This document shows, piece by piece, positions 42,948 through 52,053 of a DNA stretch of 64,000 bases (position 1 is its first letter; each line of letters starts with the position of its first letter). The position numbers and the translations under genes are program-made. Under the pieces are notes generated by a model. It made no database searches. It had not been told where the DNA came from and saw nothing but the letters and a program-made list of their open reading frames with translations. Origin of the DNA: Dyella amyloliquefaciens (GTDB lineage: Bacteria > Pseudomonadota > Gammaproteobacteria > Xanthomonadales > Rhodanobacteraceae); NCBI RefSeq assembly GCF_004296575.1, contig NZ_SAYT01000007.1, positions 186,001 to 250,000 on the forward strand, read 5' to 3'.

Positions 42948-44030
42948 ATGAGGTTGTCGATCTTCATGCCGCCAAGCGGAAAGATCCTCGGGCCCATCGC
43001 GTTGGCGATGGGCCTCATGCTTTCTGCCTGCAGCACGGTGGGCTACTACGCGCATGTGGCCGAAGGGCAGGGCGAGCTGGTGCTGCATCGGCGCGACGTG
43101 GCCAAGGTGGTCGACGACCCGGCGACCGACCCTGCGGTAAAGCAGCGCCTGGCGCTGGCGCAGCAGGCGCGGCGGTTCGCCACCACGGACCTGAAACTGC
43201 CTGACAACCGCAGCTACACCAGCTATGTGCAATTGGACCGGCCCTACGTGGTGTGGAACGTGTTCGCCACGCCACGCTATTCGGTGGAGCCGGTGACGCA
43301 CTGCTTTCTGTTTGCCGGTTGCGTGGCCTATCGCGGTTATTTCTCGCACGACAAGGCCTGGCGGGAGGCGGCGCGCCTGGAGGGGCAGGGCGACGATACC
43401 TATGTGGGTGGCGTGCCCGCGTATTCGACGCTGGGCTGGTTCGCCGATTCCATCCTGAGCAGCATGATGCACTGGGATGATGACGAGTTGGCCAGCACCA
43501 TTTTTCACGAGCTGGCCCATCAGCTCATCTACGTGAAGGATGACAGCGCGTTCAACGAGTCCTTTGCCACCTTCGTGCAGGAGGAGGGGCTGCGCCAGTG
43601 GCGGCAGTCGCGCGGCATGCCGCCCCAGGACCAGCACGGCAAGGCGATGGACGATGCCTTTACCCAGCGCGTGCTGGATCTGCGCGAACGGCTGAAGGCC
43701 TTGTACGCCAGCGGCATCGATGACGCGGCCATGGAGGCGGGCAAGCAGCGCGAGATTGCCCAATTCCGCACGCAATACGCGCAATGGCGCGCGCAGGAGT
43801 GGCCGAACGACCATCGTTACGACGCATGGGTGGCAGCGCCCATCAACAATGCCCGGTTGTTGCCGTTCGGACTGTACGACCGCTGGACACCCGCGTTCGC
43901 GGCGCTGTTCAAGCAGGCCGAAGGGCAGTGGCCTGCGTTCTATGCCAGCGTGCGTGCGCTGGCACGGATGCCGCAGGCCCAGCGCGAACAGAACCTGCAG
44001 CAGTGGCTCGCCGCTGGCGGTCTGCCCTAG
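42948..44030 (+). CDS. Predicted aminopeptidase-like lipoprotein (COG4324 type)
   Basis: A 360-residue exported protein with lipobox LSAC (Cys28). HELAH (187-191) with Glu204 in NESFATF makes a gluzincin-like zinc site, and the early YYAHVAEGQGELVLHRRDV is typical of the putative aminopeptidase family COG4324. A cell-envelope zinc peptidase is likely, but the substrate is unknown. It follows the repeat lipoprotein by 20 bp. The stop interlocks in CTAG with the cytochrome gene. Confidence 0.82.
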   Translation: MRLSIFMPPSGKILGPIALAMGLMLSACSTVGYYAHVAEGQGELVLHRRDVAKVVDDPATDPAVKQRLALAQQARRFATTDLKLPDNRSYTSYVQLDRPYVVWNVFATPRYSVEPVTHCFLFAGCVAYRGYFSHDKAWREAARLEGQGDDTYVGGVPAYSTLGWFADSILSSMMHWDDDELASTIFHELAHQLIYVKDDSAFNESFATFVQEEGLRQWRQSRGMPPQDQHGKAMDDAFTQRVLDLRERLKALYASGIDDAAMEAGKQREIAQFRTQYAQWRAQEWPNDHRYDAWVAAPINNARLLPFGLYDRWTPAFAALFKQAEGQWPAFYASVRALARMPQAQREQNLQQWLAAGGLP

Positions 44031-44848
44031 GGTTTCTCGAGGCCTGCCTTGCGCCCGCTCATGTGCCGAAGATAGGTGAGCAGCTCATCCAGCTCGGCGT
44101 CGGACAGTGCCTGGTGGTCGAAGCCCGGCATGCGCGCCTGCGGCCAGTACCGCAATGACTGCGGATCGCGGATGTAGGCGCGCAACAGGTCTTCGCGCAG
44201 GTACTCGGTGGGGTTGTGCGGGACATTGAGGTCGGGGCCCAGCCGCGCGTCACCCTGGCCGTTGAGCGTGTGGCAGGCGAAGCAGGTGCGCTGGAACACG
44301 GCGAAGCCCTTGCGGATCGCACTGTCCGGTTTCAGTGCCTTGTCAGGCGTGATGGCCGGAAAGCGTTCCGCCGCCGGCGCCAGGCGCCGGATGGTGGCCA
44401 GCTGGAACGGCCACTGCTCCGGACCGATGCGCATGGCTTGCGGGTCGGTCCACACCACGTAGAACGGGCCAGCGGCCTTGCCGTCGGCTATCGACGGCCA
44501 GGGATGCGCCGGATCTTCAATGGCCAGCCAGGCTTCGGAGCCATGCGCCTTCAGGATCTGGGTGGCGGGCATTTCCGCCGCGAAGCCGTCGGTGGCCACG
44601 AACAGCAGCGCGTCATCGGCATCCGCCCCCTGCAGCAGGGCCTTCAGCGGCACCGCGCGGTAGTGCATGGCGCGCTTGAACGACACGTCATCGGGGATGG
44701 TGATGGTGCGAACGTCGCTACGGGCCAGTAGCTGCTCGGTGCGGTAGATGCGCGCACCCTGGCCGAGGTCGACGGTCAGCTCGGCGGCCCGCAGGGGCAG
44801 GGCGAAGCAGAGGGCCAGCAGGCATAAGCGGCGCAGCAGGGCGGGCAT
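44027..44848 (-). CDS. Periplasmic c-type cytochrome
   Basis: A 273-residue exported protein (signal peptide ends LRAAE) in two parts. Residues 25-150 resemble an oxidoreductase molybdopterin-binding-like fold without an obvious cysteine ligand; residues 175-265 are a cytochrome c with CFACH (Cys189, Cys192, His193) and the Met ligand in ARMPGF. It may pass electrons from a periplasmic dehydrogenase; no partner is adjacent. AAGGGAAC lies before the start at 44848. Confidence 0.85.
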   Translation of the reverse strand: MPALLRRLCLLALCFALPLRAAELTVDLGQGARIYRTEQLLARSDVRTITIPDDVSFKRAMHYRAVPLKALLQGADADDALLFVATDGFAAEMPATQILKAHGSEAWLAIEDPAHPWPSIADGKAAGPFYVVWTDPQAMRIGPEQWPFQLATIRRLAPAAERFPAITPDKALKPDSAIRKGFAVFQRTCFACHTLNGQGDARLGPDLNVPHNPTEYLREDLLRAYIRDPQSLRYWPQARMPGFDHQALSDAELDELLTYLRHMSGRKAGLEKP

Positions 44849-44959
44849 CGGTCGTTCCCTTGGGGCAAGGGCGCCGATTGTAGGCGGGTCCGCCAGCTTG
44901 CCAAAAGCTGAACGGATCCGTCGGGGCGCTTGAACTAGGGCCGGGCGGCCCACACTAAC

Positions 44960-45096
44960 CAACCGTATCGCCGTGACGGCGACAAGAAGTGGTGCAGCTT
45001 CATCGTGCCACTGGGGGGTCGGTCCCTTTTCCCCCTCTTTGTTAGGACCGGCCTGACAAAACCCCGCTAGCCCCTCCCCTGGCTACCGGGGTTTTT
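44960..45096 (+). ncRNA. Candidate structured small RNA with C-rich loops
   Basis: The 333-bp gap before pncB holds no credible gene but a chain of hairpins: CGCCG/CGGCG (44969-44981), AGTGGTGC/GTGCCACT (44988-45012), GGTCGGTCC/GGACCGGCC (45017-45053) with a C-rich loop TTTTCCCCCTCTTTG, and a strong terminator (45058-45096) whose loop is CCCCTCCCC-like. This looks like a trans-acting small RNA with C-rich loops, a layout known for sX13 of Xanthomonas, or a terminated leader of pncB. Identity is not established; start and promoter are not fixed. Confidence 0.45.
45058..45096 (+). terminator. Intrinsic terminator before pncB
   Basis: AAAACCCCG...CGGGGTTTTT encloses an inner GCTAGCC/GGCTACC stem with one C:C mismatch and a C-rich loop, followed by T5 and an AT-rich stretch. 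It ends whatever RNA is made from 44.9-45.05 kb and lies 86 bp before pncB. Confidence 0.85.
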
Positions 45097-45181
45097 ATTT
45101 GCCCGCGTTCCGGGCGCGCTCGCCTCCATGCCGTCCGGGGCGGGATAATCTCGCCACTCCCCCGTGCCGCGCGAGCGACCG

Positions 45182-46378
45182 ATGATCGTTTCCTCCCTGC
45201 TCGACACCGACCTGTACAAGTTCTCCATGATGCAGGTGGTGCTGCACCACTATCCGGCCGCCCAGGTCGAATACAAGTTCAAGTGCCGCAACCCCGGCGT
45301 CGACCTGGTGCCGTACATCGACGAGATCAAAGCCGAACTGCGGCAGTTGTGCTCGCTGCGCTTCACGGTGGAAGAGCTGGACTACCTGCGTGGGTGGCGC
45401 TTCATCAAGAGCGACTTCGTCGACTTCCTCGGCCTGTTCCAGCTCAACGCGAAATACATCGACATCCATCCCGCGCAGGACGGGGCCGGCGAGATCGAGA
45501 TACGCATCCGCGGCCCATGGCTGCACACCATCCTGTTCGAAGTGCCGCTGCTGGCCATCGTCAACGAGGTGTACTTCCGCAATACCCAGCCGGGACTCGA
45601 CCTGGAGGAAGGGCGCCGGCGCCTGCGCGAGAAGATCGCGCTATTGCGCGACTCCGACGGTTTCGAGAACTGCAGGGTCGCCGATTACGGGACGCGCCGC
45701 CGCTTCTCACGTTCCTGGCATGAGGAGGTGGTGACCACCCTGCGTGACGGGCTGGGATCGCAGTTCGCCGGCACCAGCAACGTGTGGCTGGCGTGGAAGC
45801 TGGGCCTGACACCGCTGGGTACGCTGGCGCACGAATACCTGCAGGCGCACCAGGCGCTGGGTCCGCGCCTGCGCGACTCGCAGGTGGCGGCGCTGGAGAC
45901 CTGGGCGCGCGAATACCGCGGCGACCTGGGCATCGCCCTCTCGGACGTCTATGGGCTAAGTGCGTTCCTGCGCGATTTCGACATGTACTTCTGCAAGCTG
46001 TTCGACGGCACGAGGCACGACTCGGGCGATCCGTTCGCCTGGGGCGAGCGCGTGCTGGCGCACTACCGCGCCAACCGCGTGGATCCGCGCACCAAGGTGC
46101 TGGTGTTCAGTGACGGCCTGGACATCCCCAAGGTGATGGCGCTGTACAAGCACTTCCACGGACGCTGCCAGCTCGCCTTTGGCGTGGGCACCAACCTCAC
46201 CAACGATGTGGGGCCGGAACCGCTGCAGATCGTCATCAAGATGATCCGCTGCAACGGCCAGCCGGTGGCGAAGATCAGCGATTCGCCGGGCAAGAACATG
46301 TGCGAGGACAACGCCTACGTGACATACCTGCGGCAGGTGTTCGAGATCCCTGCGGAGCAGGATCCGGTGATGGCCTGA
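45182..46378 (+). CDS. pncB: Nicotinate phosphoribosyltransferase
   Basis: A 398-residue enzyme that makes nicotinate mononucleotide from nicotinate, PRPP and ATP, the entry to the Preiss-Handler NAD salvage route. [18 protein letters not shown] at the start, the catalytic [17 protein letters not shown] region with its His, and [10 protein letters not shown] plus [10 protein letters not shown] are diagnostic. Start 45182 is chosen for fit to the family. A structured RNA and terminator lie upstream. Length matches bacterial PncB. Confidence 0.95.
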   Translation: MIVSSLLDTDLYKFSMMQVVLHHYPAAQVEYKFKCRNPGVDLVPYIDEIKAELRQLCSLRFTVEELDYLRGWRFIKSDFVDFLGLFQLNAKYIDIHPAQDGAGEIEIRIRGPWLHTILFEVPLLAIVNEVYFRNTQPGLDLEEGRRRLREKIALLRDSDGFENCRVADYGTRRRFSRSWHEEVVTTLRDGLGSQFAGTSNVWLAWKLGLTPLGTLAHEYLQAHQALGPRLRDSQVAALETWAREYRGDLGIALSDVYGLSAFLRDFDMYFCKLFDGTRHDSGDPFAWGERVLAHYRANRVDPRTKVLVFSDGLDIPKVMALYKHFHGRCQLAFGVGTNLTNDVGPEPLQIVIKMIRCNGQPVAKISDSPGKNMCEDNAYVTYLRQVFEIPAEQDPVMA

Positions 46379-46430
46379 TCGCCGTGGGAGACGCCGTGTG
46401 CTCCCTGGCCATCATGCTTCATCCCCACTC

Positions 46431-46526
46431 ACCGTCATTCCGGCGAAAGCCGGAATCCAGTGACTTTTGCATGGTCACGTGGGGGGAACAAAGGCTCTGG
46501 ATTCCGGCTTTCGCCGGAATGACGGT
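46431..46526. repeat. Perfect 30-bp inverted repeat element
   Basis: Arms 46431-46460 and 46497-46526 are exact reverse complements (ACCGTCATTCCGGCGAAAGC followed by CGGAATCCAG), with a 36-base spacer. Each arm also holds the inner palindrome CCGGCGAAAGCCGG. The outer bases equal the palindrome at 36629. It lies between the convergent pncB and metQ genes and looks like a small non-coding mobile repeat (MITE or REP class) that can form an RNA hairpin. Confidence 0.88.
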
Positions 46527-46573
46527 AAGGAATAATCGCAGGCGTCGCGAGACCAGGCGTCCCGCCCGCACGC

Positions 46574-47383
46574 TCAGAATGCCGGCAGCACCGCGCCCTG
46601 GTACTTCTGCTCGATGAACTGCTTCACTTCCGGGCTGGTCAATGCCTTGGCCAGCTTCTGGATGCGCGGGTCGTCCTTGTTGTCCGGGCGTGCCACCAGG
46701 TAGTTCACGTACGGCGAGTTCTTGTCTTCGATCAGCAGTGCGTCCTTGGTCGGGTTGAGGCCCGCCGCCAGCGCGTAGTTGGTGTTGATCAGGGCCAGGT
46801 CCACTTCATCCAGCGTGCGCGGCAGCATCGCCGCTTCCAGCTCGCGGAACTTCAGCTGCTTCGGGTTCGCCGTGATGTCCTTGAGCGTGGACAGCTCATT
46901 GCTCGGATCCTTCAGCGTGATGATGCCGTGCTTGGCCAGCAGGAGCAGGGCGCGGCTGTTGTTGCTGGGATCGTTGGGCAGGGTGACGGTGGCGCCGTCC
47001 GGCAGCTGGTCGATCGACTTGAGCTTGCGCGAGTAGGCGCCGAACGGCTCGATGTGCACGCCCGTCACAATGGTCAGGTTGGTGCCGCGCTCGCGGTTGA
47101 ACGCATCGAGGTAAGGCTTGGTCTGGAAGTAGTTCGCGTCGATCGACTTCTCCAGCACCTGCGTATTGGGCTGGACATAGTCGGCGAACACCTTGATCTC
47201 CAGGTCCACGCCTTCCTTCGCCAGGATCGGCTTGACCTGCTTGAGGATTTCCGCGTGCGGCACGGCGGTGGCGGCGACCACCAGCTTCTGGCTACCGGCT
47301 TCCGCGCCGCCATGGGACGAAGAACAGCCCGCCAGCAGGAACAGGGCGGAAAAAATGGCAATGAGCTTATGCATCTTCGTCAT
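46574..47383 (-). CDS. metQ: Methionine ABC transporter substrate-binding lipoprotein
   Basis: A 269-residue lipoprotein with lipobox LAGC (Cys at about 20) and the NlpA/MetQ fold: LVVAATAVPHAEIL, VFADYVQPN, DANYFQTKPYLDAFN, and NTNYALAAGLNP in the C-terminal lobe. It catches methionine in the periplasm for MetNI. It is the last gene of metNIQ, 64 bp after metI. Start 47383 (MTKMHKL) is taken; Met at 47374 is also possible. Confidence 0.93.
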   Translation of the reverse strand: MTKMHKLIAIFSALFLLAGCSSSHGGAEAGSQKLVVAATAVPHAEILKQVKPILAKEGVDLEIKVFADYVQPNTQVLEKSIDANYFQTKPYLDAFNRERGTNLTIVTGVHIEPFGAYSRKLKSIDQLPDGATVTLPNDPSNNSRALLLLAKHGIITLKDPSNELSTLKDITANPKQLKFRELEAAMLPRTLDEVDLALINTNYALAAGLNPTKDALLIEDKNSPYVNYLVARPDNKDDPRIQKLAKALTSPEVKQFIEQKYQGAVLPAF

Positions 47384-47447
47384 GACGGCGCTTTCTGTGG
47401 TGCGGCGCAACAGAATAGCCGTCCATACCGCCGGATGCAAAAACGTG

Positions 47448-48131
47448 TCACTGGTGACGCGTGTAATGCGCCACGATGCGGTCGCCGAGCATCTGCAGCA
47501 GCTGGACCAGCACGATCAGCAGCACCACCGTGACCAGCATGTAATCGGACTTGTAGCTGAGGTAGCCGTAGCGGTAGGCGAGGTCGCCCAGGCCGCCTGC
47601 GCCGATGGCGCCGCCCATGGCGGTATAGCCCACCAGGGCGATCGCGGTGACCGTGGCGCCCGCGATCAGGCCGCCGCGGGCCTCCGGCAGCAGCACGTGG
47701 CGCACGATCTGCCAGGTGCTGGCACCCATCGCCTGGCTGGCTTCGATCACGCCACGTTGCACTTCGCGCAGCGCGGTCTCCACCAGGCGTGCGAAGAACG
47801 GTGCGGCGCCGATCACCAGCGGCGGGATGGCGCCGCGAATGCCCAGCTTGGTGCCGACCAGTACATAGGTGAGCGGCATCAGCACGATCATCAGGATGAT
47901 GAAGGGAATCGAGCGCAGGATGTTCACCACCAGCGACAGGACCGCGTAGAGCTTGGGCATCGCGCGCAGCTGGCCCTTGCCGGTGAGGTACAGCAGCACG
48001 CCGATCGGCAGGCCGATCGCCACGGTGAGCAGCAGCGAGCCGCCGAGCATCAACAGGGTGTCGATGCAGGCATGGCCGATCTCGCTCCAGTCGTCGATGT
48101 TGGGAAACAGGCTTTCCAGCGGGGAGCTCAT
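47448..48131 (-). CDS. metI: Methionine ABC transporter permease
   Basis: A 227-residue inner-membrane permease with five helices. The EAA-type loop is seen at [25 protein letters not shown] (in parts: EASQAMGAS and [10 protein letters not shown]), and [32 protein letters not shown] and [11 protein letters not shown] fit MetI. Its start overlaps the metN stop by ATGA. Two copies form the channel for methionine with MetN. Confidence 0.93.
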   Translation of the reverse strand: MSSPLESLFPNIDDWSEIGHACIDTLLMLGGSLLLTVAIGLPIGVLLYLTGKGQLRAMPKLYAVLSLVVNILRSIPFIILMIVLMPLTYVLVGTKLGIRGAIPPLVIGAAPFFARLVETALREVQRGVIEASQAMGASTWQIVRHVLLPEARGGLIAGATVTAIALVGYTAMGGAIGAGGLGDLAYRYGYLSYKSDYMLVTVVLLIVLVQLLQMLGDRIVAHYTRHQ

Positions 48132-49159
48132 GCGTGGTTCTCCGGCGACGGCGGGGTGATCTCTTCGACTTCGATGCCCGCCTGGCGCAGGCTGGCCAGC
48201 GCGTCGTCGACGCGTGCGCCCTGCATGGCCAGGGTGAGCTGGCCGTAGGGCAGGTCCTTGATGCGGTCGATGCGGCCGGCCAGGATGTTGAAATCCACGT
48301 CGGTTTCGCGCGCCACGCGACCCAGCGCCGGCGTCCAGGTGGCATCGCCGCGGAACGACAGGCGCAGTATGCGCCCGGGTACATGCGCAAACGGCGCCTG
48401 TTCGCCGGCAGCCTCCTCGGGCAGCGCTTCGTTGACGAAGCGGCGCGTGGTCGGATGCTTCGGGTGCAGGAACACGTCGGCCACCGCGCCGCTCTCCACG
48501 ATGGTGCCGGCGTCGAGCACAGCCACGCGGTCACACACGCGGCGCACCACGTCCATCTCATGCGTGATCAGCACGATGGTGAGCTTCAGCTCGCGATTGA
48601 TCTCCAGCAGCAGGTCGAGCACTGCCGCGGTGGTCTGCGGATCGAGCGCGCTGGTGGCCTCGTCGCACAGCAGAATCGACGGCTGGTTGGCCAGTGCGCG
48701 CGCAATGCCTACGCGCTGCTTCTGGCCGCCGGACAACTGCGAGGGGTACTTGTCCGCATGCGCGCTCAGGCCCACGCGGGCGAGAAGCTCGTCAACGCGG
48801 CGGCGGATGGCCGTTGCGTCCCGCTCGCCGGCGAGGCGCAGCGGGAAAGCCACGTTCTGCGCCACCGTCTGCGAGGCCAGCAGGTTGAAGTGCTGGAAAA
48901 TCATGCCGATCCGCTGCCGCTTTTCGCGCAGCTGCGCGTCGCTCAGCGACGTCATGTCGGTGTCGTCCACGAAGATGTGACCGCCGCTCGGGCGTTCGAG
49001 CAGGTTGATCAGACGTATAAGCGTCGATTTGCCCGCGCCCGAGTGGCCGATGATGCCAAACACCTCGCCACTGGCGATGTCGAGGTCGAACGTGTGCAGG
49101 GCGGGAACGTCCTTGCCGACGACGCGGTAGGACTTGTGCACGGCCTGGAATCTGATCAC
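48128..49159 (-). CDS. metN: Methionine ABC transporter ATP-binding protein
   Basis: A 343-residue ATPase with Walker A GHSGAGKS (38-45), signature LSGGQ (142-146), Walker [12 protein letters not shown] and the switch His in LITHEMDVV. The C-terminal 90 residues form the NIL domain that binds methionine and shuts the transporter off when the cell is full. It leads metNIQ. I see no S-box leader in the 135 bp upstream, so control may be by a repressor or activator that cannot be named here. Confidence 0.95.
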   Translation of the reverse strand: MIRFQAVHKSYRVVGKDVPALHTFDLDIASGEVFGIIGHSGAGKSTLIRLINLLERPSGGHIFVDDTDMTSLSDAQLREKRQRIGMIFQHFNLLASQTVAQNVAFPLRLAGERDATAIRRRVDELLARVGLSAHADKYPSQLSGGQKQRVGIARALANQPSILLCDEATSALDPQTTAAVLDLLLEINRELKLTIVLITHEMDVVRRVCDRVAVLDAGTIVESGAVADVFLHPKHPTTRRFVNEALPEEAAGEQAPFAHVPGRILRLSFRGDATWTPALGRVARETDVDFNILAGRIDRIKDLPYGQLTLAMQGARVDDALASLRQAGIEVEEITPPSPENHA

Positions 49160-49295
49160 GGGATACCTTCTGGGGGAGCCTGCGGCATGGGCCTGGGGTC
49201 AGGCACCGGCGTGGCCGGTGGACGCAAAGCATAAGGCATGTGCCGGGCAGGGCGGGCGCGACTAAACTGTGCACCCCATCCTGAGGATCGCCGCC

Positions 49296-49781
49296 ATGAC
49301 GTCCGTCTATGACTTTTCCGCCCGCGACATCGATGGCCAGGAGCGCTCGCTCGCCGAGTTTCGCGGCAAGACCCTGCTGATCGTCAACGTGGCCTCCAAG
49401 TGCGGGTTCACGCCCCAATACACCGGGCTGGAGGCGCTGTGGCGCGGCGATCGCGACAAGGGGCTGGTGGTGCTGGGTTTCCCATGTGACCAGTTCGGCC
49501 ACCAGGAGCCGGGTGACGAAGCCGAGATCCGCAATTTTTGCTCCACCAGCTACGACGTGAGTTTCCCGATGTTCGCCAAGGTCGAGGTGAACGGCGAGGG
49601 CGCGCACCCGCTCTACAAGTGGCTCAAGAGCGAGGGCAAGGGCATCCTGGGCAGCGAGGGGATCAAGTGGAACTTCACCAAGTTCCTGGTCGACCACAAC
49701 GGGCAGGTGGTGAAGCGCTATGCGCCCACCGATACGCCCGAAAAGATCGGCAAGGACCTCAAGGCTCAGTTGGCCGGATGA
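49296..49781 (+). CDS. Glutathione peroxidase family protein
   Basis: A 161-residue thiol peroxidase. The peroxidatic Cys36 is in NVASKCGFTPQY, Gln and Trp partners are in GFPCDQFGHQEPG and IKWNFTKFLVD. The usual FPCNQF is spelled FPCDQF. Bacterial members mostly use thioredoxin rather than glutathione. AGGA lies before the start at 49296. Its last 16 bp overlap the end of dacB on the other strand. Confidence 0.92.
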   Translation: MTSVYDFSARDIDGQERSLAEFRGKTLLIVNVASKCGFTPQYTGLEALWRGDRDKGLVVLGFPCDQFGHQEPGDEAEIRNFCSTSYDVSFPMFAKVEVNGEGAHPLYKWLKSEGKGILGSEGIKWNFTKFLVDHNGQVVKRYAPTDTPEKIGKDLKAQLAG

Positions 49782-51361
49782 GTCGCCACGCTCGGTGCCG
49801 ATGGCGGCACCGTGATGCGGTTGCGCAAGCTGGCTAGCAACACCGCAATCGCATCGATGTCGCGCGTGGCGCTGGGCGCGCCCGGCGGCGGATCGTAATT
49901 GTTGAGCATGATGGCGAACGCCAGCCGTTCGCCATCGCCGGTAGTGACGTAGCCGGCCAGGCAGTGCACGTAGCTCATGCTGCCGGTCTTGGCGCGCAGG
50001 TTGTTCTGGGCAGGCGTGTTACGCATGCGCCACTGCAGGGTGCCATCCACGCCGGCAAGCGGCAGTGCTTCCTGCAGCGCGGCGGCATAGGGTTGGGTGG
50101 CGAGGAAGGCGAGCAACCGTGCCATGGCGTTCGGTGTGGCGAGATTGCGACGGGAGAGCCCGGTACCTTCCTCGATCACGCTGGCCGCGGGCGCAATGCC
50201 CATGTGCTCGAGCAGCTGCTGCATGGCGCGTATGCCCCAGCGTTCGCTGGTGATGAAACCGGTGTCGCCGTTCTGCTGCGCAGCGTCGGCCTGCGCCTTG
50301 ACGCCGGAGAGCAGCAACAGGTTCTGCAGATAGAGGTTCTGCGAGCGCTTCAGGCCACGATCCAGGATTTCACTCACTGGAGGCGACAGCACCTCGGCCA
50401 GCGTGCGTGGCTGGGCATCCAGCACGGTATCGCGGCGCGGCCAATGTACCGAGACCACCTTGCCGTCGAGCTCGATGCCATGGCGCGCCAGCGCCTGTTG
50501 CAACAGGGTGCCGGCGAAACGGGCGGGGTCCGGCACCGCGAGCTTGTAGGTCTGCGCGGGCGATTTCGCCGCCATGTTGCCGAAGGCATACAGCACGCTG
50601 TCGCCCGGGGCCCGGTAGAGGTTGATGTCGCTGCGCGAATGCGCCGCGCTCGTTACGACCTCGCTCACCACGCTGGGCATCGCGTCACTCGGTTCGAGGC
50701 TGACCGAGGCCGCGGCGCCGGCGCTGGAGGCCGGCGTGAGGGTGACGTCCACCTGGTTCTCGCGAACGCTCAATGCCGTGGCGGGCACCGCGAACCAGCT
50801 CTGCAGGTCGATCGCTTCCCAGCCGGTGCCCATCATCGGGCTTGCGAAATACGTGGCATCCGCCACCAGGTCGCCGTGCACGCGGCGCAGACCCTGCGCT
50901 GCCAGTTGTCCAGCGAGCTGATCCGCCCACTGGGCGGTCGACGGATCGACACCCAGCGTCGGATCGCCCATGCCATACAGCACCAATGGCCCGTTCAGAC
51001 GGCCGTTGCGGATCTCGCTGGCGGCGAGCACGCGGGTGGGAATGCGGTAATCGGGCCCCAGTTCGCTCAGCGTCACCGCCGCAGTAAAGAGCTTGGCGGT
51101 GGAGGCCGGCTGGAAAAGCTGGTCGGCGCGATGGCTGTAGACCGTGCGTCCGCTGTCCAGCGAGATCACCGATATGCCCCAGTCGGCCCCGGCAAAGCGC
51201 GGCTGGCTGATTACGCCATCGATCTGCTCGGTGAGCGTAGAGGGCGCCTGTGTGGCCCGTGGCGGCTCGTCCCTGGCACATGCCGCCGTCACGAGGCAAC
51301 CCAGCACGGCACCGAGCATGACGGCGAAACAGCGGCGAAATAGGGGGTGTGACGTGCCCAT
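49766..51361 (-). CDS. dacB: D-alanyl-D-alanine carboxypeptidase/endopeptidase (PBP4)
   Basis: A 531-residue class C penicillin-binding protein with a signal or lipoprotein-like start (ends VTAAC). The active-site motifs are PASTAK with Ser87 and Lys90, SQN in KRSQNLYLQNL, and AKTGSM near the C-terminus, spaced as in DacB with the long inserted domains between the first two. It trims D-Ala and cuts peptide crosslinks of peptidoglycan in the periplasm. It converges with the peroxidase gene and overlaps it by 16 bp. Confidence 0.92.
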   Translation of the reverse strand: MGTSHPLFRRCFAVMLGAVLGCLVTAACARDEPPRATQAPSTLTEQIDGVISQPRFAGADWGISVISLDSGRTVYSHRADQLFQPASTAKLFTAAVTLSELGPDYRIPTRVLAASEIRNGRLNGPLVLYGMGDPTLGVDPSTAQWADQLAGQLAAQGLRRVHGDLVADATYFASPMMGTGWEAIDLQSWFAVPATALSVRENQVDVTLTPASSAGAAASVSLEPSDAMPSVVSEVVTSAAHSRSDINLYRAPGDSVLYAFGNMAAKSPAQTYKLAVPDPARFAGTLLQQALARHGIELDGKVVSVHWPRRDTVLDAQPRTLAEVLSPPVSEILDRGLKRSQNLYLQNLLLLSGVKAQADAAQQNGDTGFITSERWGIRAMQQLLEHMGIAPAASVIEEGTGLSRRNLATPNAMARLLAFLATQPYAAALQEALPLAGVDGTLQWRMRNTPAQNNLRAKTGSMSYVHCLAGYVTTGDGERLAFAIMLNNYDPPPGAPSATRDIDAIAVLLASLRNRITVPPSAPSVATHPAN

Positions 51362-51467
51362 GGGTGGAGTATCGCCAATCCGGCCCGTCGGTGCCTATGG
51401 GCGGGGTCTGTTACCCTTGTCGTTCGCGCCGCGACTCCTGGCGCTTCCTTCCCCATTCGAGATCATC

Positions 51468-51950
51468 ATGCAGATCGCACAGAATTCCGTTGTGTCCTTC
51501 CATTACACGCTGACTGACGACCAGGGCCAGGTGCTCGACAGCTCGGAAGGTCGCGAGCCGTTGGTCTACCTGCAGGGCGTGGGCCAGATCGTGCCGGGCC
51601 TCGAGAAGGCGATGGAAGGCCGCAAGGTGGGCGACCAGTTCAAGGTCGACGTCGTGCCGGAAGAAGGCTACGGCGTGCACCACCCGGAACTGATGCAGGA
51701 AGTGCCGCGTGAAGCGTTCCAGGGCGTGGAAGACATCCAGCCGGGCATGCAGTTCCAGGGCCGCGGCCCGCAGGGCGTCATCAACGTCACCGTGACCAAG
51801 GTCGACGACGAGAAGGTGCACATCGACGGCAACCACCCGCTCGCCGGCCAGACCCTGCATTTCGATGTGGAAGTGACCGACGTGCGCCAGGCCAGCGAGG
51901 AAGAGCTCGCCCATGGCCATGTGCACGGCGAAGGTGGCCACCACCACTGA
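51468..51950 (+). CDS. slyD: FKBP-type peptidyl-prolyl isomerase SlyD
   Basis: A 160-residue chaperone and prolyl isomerase. VSFHYTLTDDQGQVLDSS, the inserted-flap (IF) domain around EEGYGVHHPELMQEVPR, and a final His-rich tail (HGHVHGEGGHHH) that can bind nickel are SlyD marks. SlyD helps protein folding and metal delivery to hydrogenase and related proteins. Start is at 51468. It reads away from dacB. Confidence 0.95.
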   Translation: MQIAQNSVVSFHYTLTDDQGQVLDSSEGREPLVYLQGVGQIVPGLEKAMEGRKVGDQFKVDVVPEEGYGVHHPELMQEVPREAFQGVEDIQPGMQFQGRGPQGVINVTVTKVDDEKVHIDGNHPLAGQTLHFDVEVTDVRQASEEELAHGHVHGEGGHHH

Positions 51951-52053
51951 GTGGTCGATGGAGCGCTGGCATGACGGCCGGCGCCCCATGTCGCAAGCGG
52001 CGCATCGCAACGGTGCGCCGTCCGCAAATGGTCCGCGTGTTGCGTGTGGATCG

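Noticed and set aside
45097-45181. A second regulatory element directly before pncB
   Set aside because: Short GC-rich stretch with no clear pairing; only a weak purine-rich ribosome site is likely.
49160-49295. SAM riboswitch before metN
   Set aside because: The 135-bp leader shows none of the S-box or SAM-II conserved blocks that I can recognise.
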